A stretch of DNA of 64,000 nucleotides. It comes from Zarea fungicola (lineage: Eukaryota > Ascomycota > Sordariomycetes > Hypocreales > Cordycipitaceae). The notes under the pieces were generated by a model that saw only the letters and a list, made by a program, of their open reading frames with translations, did no database searches and was not told where the DNA came from. This document shows positions 59,295 to 64,000 of this stretch, piece by piece; the first letter of the stretch is position 1; every line of letters begins with the position of its first letter. Location of the stretch: the NCBI GenBank assembly GCA_900169235.1, contig FWCC01000022.1, forward strand, positions 26,045-90,044, written 5' to 3'. Made by a program: the position numbers and the translations under genes.

Positions 59295-60731
59295 ATGTGG
59301 ACCTACCAGAATGAGGACCTTGCTGAACTAGCGAGCAAAGTGGTAGATCAGTGCGTCCAGACACGACAGACCACGCATTCGCAACCCATAATCAGTGTCA
59401 TCCCGCCGCAAAGCACAAAGGAAATAGAAAATCTTGCACAGCCATCAGCCCTTCCGGCGTCAATCGATGACACTCTGAGCAATGCCGCGAGAATATTTGG
59501 CTTCCGCGTGCGGATGGACCACCCGCGGTTCTTCGGCTTCATCCCGTCGCCCGCCTCCGACCTGTCGTGGCTAGGCGAAGTTCTCAACTCGGCGTACAAC
59601 ACGCACGCGGGGAGCTGGTTTCAAAGTTCCGGGCCAAGCGCGGTGGAGAAACATCTCCTCGCATGGCTGGCGCGGGATGTGCTCGGATTTCCCGAGTCGG
59701 CGGGCGGCTGCTTCGTCTCCGGCGGCTCCATGGCGAACCTGTCGGCGCTGATGCTGGCCCGCGATCAGAAGCTGGCATTTGAAGACCGCCACAGGGCCGT
59801 TGCGTACACGTCTGACCAGACGCACTCGTCCCTGGCGAAAGGGTTGGGTATTTTGGGCTTTCATCCAAGCCAGGTCCGAAAGGTTCCATGCGACGAGGGG
59901 TTAAGGATTGACGTGTCCATGCTGCAATCCGCCATTGATGAGGACAAGGCGTCTGGCAAGGTTCCATTCCTCATTGTTGGAAACGCGGGGACCACGAATA
60001 CGGGTAGCGTCGATCCGTTTGTAAAACTTGCCGTCATCGCAAAGGAGCAGAACATGTGGCTCCATGCAGACGGGGCTTACGGCGCCTCGGCACTGCTGTG
60101 TCGGCCTCGACGACACGTTTTGCAAGGCATGGAGCTGTGTGATAGTGTTTCGTGGGATGCGCACAAGTGGCTCTTTCAGACGTATGGGTGCGGCATGATC
60201 CTCGTCCGCGACCGTGCCATGCTCACGCAAAGCTTCGGCACGTCGGCCGAATACACCCAGGACGCAGCCGAAGCAGCCGAGTCGCTACCAAATTTTTGGA
60301 ACTACGGACCAGAGCTGACGAGACCCGCAAGAGCCATGAAGCTTTGGTTTACAATTCAACTCTTGGGTCTTGATGAGATAAGTAGGGCAATCGACCACGG
60401 CTTTGGTCTAGCGGAGGGGGCGCAGGCGGCACTCGAGCTTCTGCCGGATTGGGAGGTCGTGTCGCCAGCGCAAATGGGCATCATTTGCTTCCGGTTCAAG
60501 CCCTCCGATACAGAAGGTGTGAATTTGGATGAACTGAACAGGGAAATCTCCCAGGAGGCTATTCAGCGGAACGTGGCCGCCCCATTGACTACAAAACTTC
60601 ATGGATCGTTGGTGATGAGGATGTGCTCTATACATCCAGAACTAACTGCGACAGAGATGAGGGATATCATACATAGTCTGGATGGTATCGCACAGTCACT
60701 TATCCGAAGGCAAGGTGAGGTGGTTAAATAA
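59295..60731 (+). CDS. PLP-dependent aromatic amino-acid decarboxylase-like enzyme (group II)
   Basis: Single exon, 478 residues, the normal length. Family marks are HPRFFGFIPSP (substrate end), CFVSGGSMANLSAL (phosphate/PLP loop), YTSDQTHSSLAKG (His stacking on PLP), GNAGTTNTGSVDP, LHADGAYGASALL (Asp pairing with the pyridine nitrogen) and SWDAHKWLFQTYGCG with the PLP lysine near 292. Such enzymes decarboxylate tyrosine, DOPA, tryptophan or related acids to amines. In the block it would act at the entry or produce an aryl-ethylamine. GC-rich coding region, no introns, last gene before the transposon zone. Confidence 0.92.
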   Translation: MWTYQNEDLAELASKVVDQCVQTRQTTHSQPIISVIPPQSTKEIENLAQPSALPASIDDTLSNAARIFGFRVRMDHPRFFGFIPSPASDLSWLGEVLNSAYNTHAGSWFQSSGPSAVEKHLLAWLARDVLGFPESAGGCFVSGGSMANLSALMLARDQKLAFEDRHRAVAYTSDQTHSSLAKGLGILGFHPSQVRKVPCDEGLRIDVSMLQSAIDEDKASGKVPFLIVGNAGTTNTGSVDPFVKLAVIAKEQNMWLHADGAYGASALLCRPRRHVLQGMELCDSVSWDAHKWLFQTYGCGMILVRDRAMLTQSFGTSAEYTQDAAEAAESLPNFWNYGPELTRPARAMKLWFTIQLLGLDEISRAIDHGFGLAEGAQAALELLPDWEVVSPAQMGIICFRFKPSDTEGVNLDELNREISQEAIQRNVAAPLTTKLHGSLVMRMCSIHPELTATEMRDIIHSLDGIAQSLIRRQGEVVK

Positions 60732-61009
60732 GTACACGCTAGCATAGAAACAAGGTTCGCAGTAGAGATGCCAGAACGTGGAATTAAGACACCTTTCCAA
60801 TAGCTGCTTGCATAAGTACATATGCTAATCTGTGCCATAATTTAAATGGAAGCAATTCTGTGTTGCTTTCCCCTCTCCCAGGCTGCAGGACAGTTGGAGG
60901 CCAGCATACTGTCACGCAAATTAAGTACGGGAGTCCTTATAAAAAGACTAGGAGATAAAAGTTACTAGTACAATATACCTATAGTTAGCTACAAGTATAA
61001 GTATATTAT
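60732..61009. other. Intergenic turning AT-rich
   Basis: 3' flank of the decarboxylase and transition into AT-rich transposon debris. Confidence 0.5.
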
Positions 61010-61497
61010 ACTAGTATTATTATAATCCTATCAACTAATAACTAGGTATTAATTTTAATAAATAGCTGCTATTTAGTATAGAACTACTATAGCTAGAGAA
61101 TAGTATATTAGAAATATTCTAGGGGCTACTAGTAAGAGTATAAGCGCGATGTATTGCGCCTTATAGGGGCTTACTAAGTAGTGTACTAGGGCAGGACTAC
61201 TACGTCTATTGACCTCAACCGAATTAAGGTCATCTTTAATTTGATTTAATTTGATTTAATTATTTACGTTTACGCCCGAGTATAGGCTTTTAGACGTACT
61301 ATCGAGCTTTCTACAGATAAATACACAGCAATACCCACTTAGTAAGCCCCCACAGAGCGCAACAAGTCACGCTCATATTCTTACCACTAGCCCCTAGGAT
61401 ATTTTCTCTATATCATCCTCCCACTATAGCAGTTCCACGCCAAATAGCAGCTATCTATCAAAATCAATACCTATCAGCAGCATCACAATAATACTAG
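61010..61497. repeat. Fold-back inverted repeat with RIP-like divergence
   Basis: The arm 61010-61178 (ending ggggcttactaag) is the imperfect reverse complement of 61338-61497 (starting cttagtaagccccc). Long matching blocks include tagctgctattt and cctaggggctagt against the equivalent ctaggggctact. Most differences are C/T or G/A, with the left arm more AT-rich. The loop of about 160 bp is unique. This fits a MITE or fold-back element hit by repeat-induced point mutation. Confidence 0.75.
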
Positions 61498-61618
61498 CGC
61501 TATAGTGGGTCGTAAGTAATTCCGCTCGAGGGAAATTTCAGCTAAGTACCACTACCTATACCTTAAAACTTTAAACGCTTATAGCACTAGCAATTATTAT
61601 TTAAATAAAAAGTTATAT

Positions 61619-61669
61619 TATAACGTGGTTGATAAGCGAGCGGGCCAGACAAGTGAGCGGGCCACTTTC
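61619..61669. repeat. Left terminal inverted repeat
   Basis: Inner sequence contains two near-repeats of gagcgggcca. Matches the right end base for base over about 50 positions, so the ends are young or escaped RIP because of short length. Confidence 0.9.
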
Positions 61670-63645
61670 TACGACCCTTCACCCTTCAACCATTAATAAT
61701 TCAACTACAATATAAAAAAACATCTAAAACTAATTAGAATCCTCTTCCTCACTGGTTTCTACATCTATAGTACATGTGCGCACATTATATCCAGTCTGGC
61801 CGCAGACACCACATCGCCGGCCGCGCGTTTCAACGCGTGGCTTGCGACCACCGTGAGCCTTCTTTTCGCCTTGTACCTAAACATCCACATCCATCTGCTC
61901 CTTTAGATCTCTTACATCTTATATAGAAAGAGATCCCTTTGCTCGTAGCCTGGTTTTTTTAGCCCGCTGGCGCTTACTAATTAGCTCATTGGCCTCCTTG
62001 AACCCGCGGACTGTCACGGTCGGTGCCTACTGGATCGTCACAGTGAGGGTGACTAGAAATTGTCTATATTTGCTTAAGGAGAAGAAGGATCTAACTAGCT
62101 ATGAGGTCACTATGAGTTCCTATAGGGGTAGCTGTGAGATCCCTGTTGGCTCCACCGTGTATATAATGTACGCGGCGCAGTCGCGTACCTTCCAGCCAGG
62201 CCTGGGCCTGTGACACGGACCTAAGCGCATAAAAGGGCAACCTTATATATAATTGCCACCACACCCTTCTCAAAACTCTTAAGCGCATTAAGAGTCTTAG
62301 TTAGGGAGCTTATTAGGTAATTGGTTATTTGTTTTTTTAGAATTAAAGTCTGCATAACCACCTTAGTCGCGTTACTTGGCGTTTTAGAAACCCAAGACCT
62401 AGTAGTTCTAGGACATGAGTTTTGAGGACTTAGCGTCTTAAACTTAAGATCTAGTATAGAAATAACCTTCTTAAGATTAAAAGGCATAATATTAGCGCTA
62501 TAAAAACCACCCTATATATTTTCTTTTATTATTAAGTCATAAAAGGCGTGATAAAACGCAGGGAAGAAGTCATCCTTTATAATATACATAATACTAGCCT
62601 TTATAAGATTCTTAATTTAACGCCTATAAGCCTTTTTAGGGGGCTAAAATAGCTAATATCTAGAGGTTAAAGTATATAGGAAGAATATATAGGCATATAT
62701 AGTATAATAATATTGTTCTCTTAGCAGTAGAGCTCAAATATAGTCAAGTGGTGACTTTTATGGCCATTAAGGATAAGGAGGCAATAAGCACCCTTAATTT
62801 GAGATTTTATAGAATTATGAAAATATTTAATCTAATTAATACTAATTTTATTTATTGTCTAGCCATTTGAGCTTATATTAATGCGCCAATTAGTAGGTAA
62901 TTATATATCTTTAAACCAAGTTAAGAGGAGTTTCTAGCCCTTTACCACTATATATGGTGGCACTATCTAGCCCTGGGAATTAACCGCCTAGATTATAGTA
63001 ACCTATTCCCTATTTCTAGGCTATATTGCTTTTACTTTTCTACTTTTATCTAAGCTTATAATGACCATTCTTATTATAATAAACCCTATTATAAACCTAG
63101 TCTTATTAAAGTTATAAATATTAGACTCTAGGATGCCATATTTCGCAATTATGTTTTATAGAAGCTTAAACTAACCACAAATAATAGTCAGATCTTCGCA
63201 TTTAGCTCTTTAATAGTCATATCTCTGTTGAAAACGCGTAGTAAGCTCTGGTTGTCATTATACGAGGTTTTTTGCCTAGCGCACGCCGACGCGTCCACCA
63301 TCGCGTTCTGCGAGCAGAAGATTTACTATATCTTCTATGTTCACATACCGGGGAGGTAGCCCTTGTGAATCTAGCTAGAGAATGTATTTTACTACTGCCT
63401 TCTCCTCTGACTCTATAAGCTTTTTTGATTTAGGGGTGTAGTCGCGTCGTGAGATCCGACCGTCGCGTCGTGCCTATAAAGTTGCGCGCGGCACACTATA
63501 GACCTTAGCAGCCTATCTGGAACTAAGTTTTGGATCTTTTTTGAGAGCCTCGATGGCGAGGACTATCCTTGCCTCTTTTGAAATGTTTTCTATGGAAGGT
63601 TGTTGTGTGAGGTCAATTCTAAGCTGGCAGGTAGCAAAAACTAGG

Positions 63646-63696
63646 GAAAGTGGCCCGCTCACTTGTCTGGCCCGCTCGCTTATCAACCACGTTATA
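63646..63696. repeat. Right terminal inverted repeat
   Basis: Reverse complement of 61619-61669. Confidence 0.9.
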
Positions 63697-63753
63697 TAGA
63701 TAGTTTATTGCATTTTGCATTGATTGATATAGCTTAGTACTTAGTATACTAAC

Positions 63754-64000
63754 CTTGAGAGCGGATAACTGCATAAAGATGATGTGGCATTGTCTTGATA
63801 AGCTTGAAAAGGGTCTCTTAAGGAAGTTCCTCTTAGCACTTTATCGTAGCCCTTTTTAATAAATTAAATAGGTTCTTATTAATTGGCATGTCCTTAAGTT
63901 CTAGATGAGATTTTATTATATTTTCTTTAAGTAAGGCCTAGATGTTTTTAATAGGGTTAAGATTAGGCGAATAGGTGGGTGTTACAAACGCATCAAACGT
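63754..64000 (-). mobile_element. Tc1/mariner transposase fragment, decayed, cut by window end
   Basis: Minus-strand translation from 64000 reads FVTPTYSPNLNPIKNI, then ALLKENI, HLELKDMP and TMPHHLYAVIRS, the C-terminal DDE/D region of Tc1/mariner (IS630-type) transposases around the SPxLNPIE signature. It has several stops. The N-terminal part lies beyond the window. The Fot1-like element ends about 60 bp away, so two DNA transposons are clustered here. Confidence 0.72.

Larger units (their letters stand above)
61619..63696 (-). mobile_element. TIR DNA transposon, Fot1/pogo-like, decayed
   Basis: Terminal inverted repeats of about 51 bp: 61619-61669 (TATAACGTGGTTGATAAGCG...) and its reverse complement at 63646-63696, flanked by TA as in Tc1/mariner-superfamily insertions. 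The total is about 2.08 kb. Inside, on the minus strand, a transposase can be followed: near 63610 a psq-type HTH (EARIVLAIEALKKDPKLSSR, AAKVYSVPRATL), then a middle portion too mutated to read, then TPSNATKVVMQTLI near 62370, and near 61760 a zinc knuckle RRCGVCGQTGYN. Several in-frame TAG codons stand where C-to-T change is the simplest cause, so it is inactive. The element lies directly beside the Tc1-like fragment. Confidence 0.85.

Noticed and set aside
1..64000. tRNA genes, rRNA, CRISPR arrays
   Set aside because: No cloverleaf, B-box, rRNA or spaced-repeat pattern was recognised on reading; a tRNA search would be needed to exclude tRNAs fully.

Overview
The window is nuclear DNA of a filamentous ascomycete. 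Most genes are split by short introns (about 50-130 nt) with GTAAGT-like donors and CTAAC/CTGAC branch sites. The families are typical of Pezizomycotina: a Zn2Cys6 regulator, a fungal ABCC pump, Amidoligase_2-like genes, an S8 protease beside a gasdermin-like gene, and a Fot1/pogo transposon with RIP-like nonsense codons. Placement in Sordariomycetes/Hypocreales is an inference from general resemblance, not shown. Exon limits were read by eye from splice signals and phase; where exon lengths close into one frame I trust them.

Layout. 0.4-7.3 kb: a secreted or cell-surface membrane protein and a 15-exon ABCC transporter. 7.3-16 kb: sparse, with a hexapeptide-encoding minisatellite, a frameshifted metallophosphoesterase, an unknown protein and a gamma-glutamylcyclotransferase-like gene. 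16.2-19.4 kb: two tandem amidoligase-like genes followed by an Asp-rich ORF. 20.5-25.2 kb: a broken ankyrin gene, an MFS transporter and an unknown disordered protein. 25.2-27.1 kb: nothing convincing.

27.1-60.7 kb is a dense accessory block of redox, ring-hydroxylating and ring-cleaving enzymes: aldo/keto reductase (broken), zinc alcohol dehydrogenase, tail-anchored cytochrome b5, D-2-hydroxyacid dehydrogenase, CYP504-like P450, FAD phenol-type monooxygenase, lipocalin-like protein, GST-like protein, SDR, Zn2Cys6 regulator, two-domain extradiol dioxygenase, FAH-family enzyme, C2H2/fungal_trans regulator (premature stop) and a PLP aromatic amino-acid decarboxylase. Together they read as a pathway that decarboxylates or hydroxylates an aromatic substrate to a catechol, opens the ring by meta cleavage and processes the product. 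A near-palindromic element, CCCCAATTTGGGGTTCGG, or close variants, lies in four promoters of the block and may be its regulatory site.

Embedded in the block (35.3-39.6 kb) is a divergent pair: a subtilisin-like protease with a large helical N-terminal region, and a 270-residue protein resembling fungal gasdermins. The arrangement matches the HET-Q1/HET-Q2 type of regulated cell-death module. A C2H2 protein of the fungal AcuF-like type follows.

60.9-64.0 kb is AT-rich transposon debris: a fold-back inverted repeat, a 2.1-kb TIR element with a decayed Fot1/pogo transposase, and the end of a Tc1/mariner transposase running off the window. Several genes carry isolated frameshifts or stops (phosphoesterase, ankyrin, aldo/keto reductase, C2H2 regulator), so either this strain is losing them or the assembly has indel errors.
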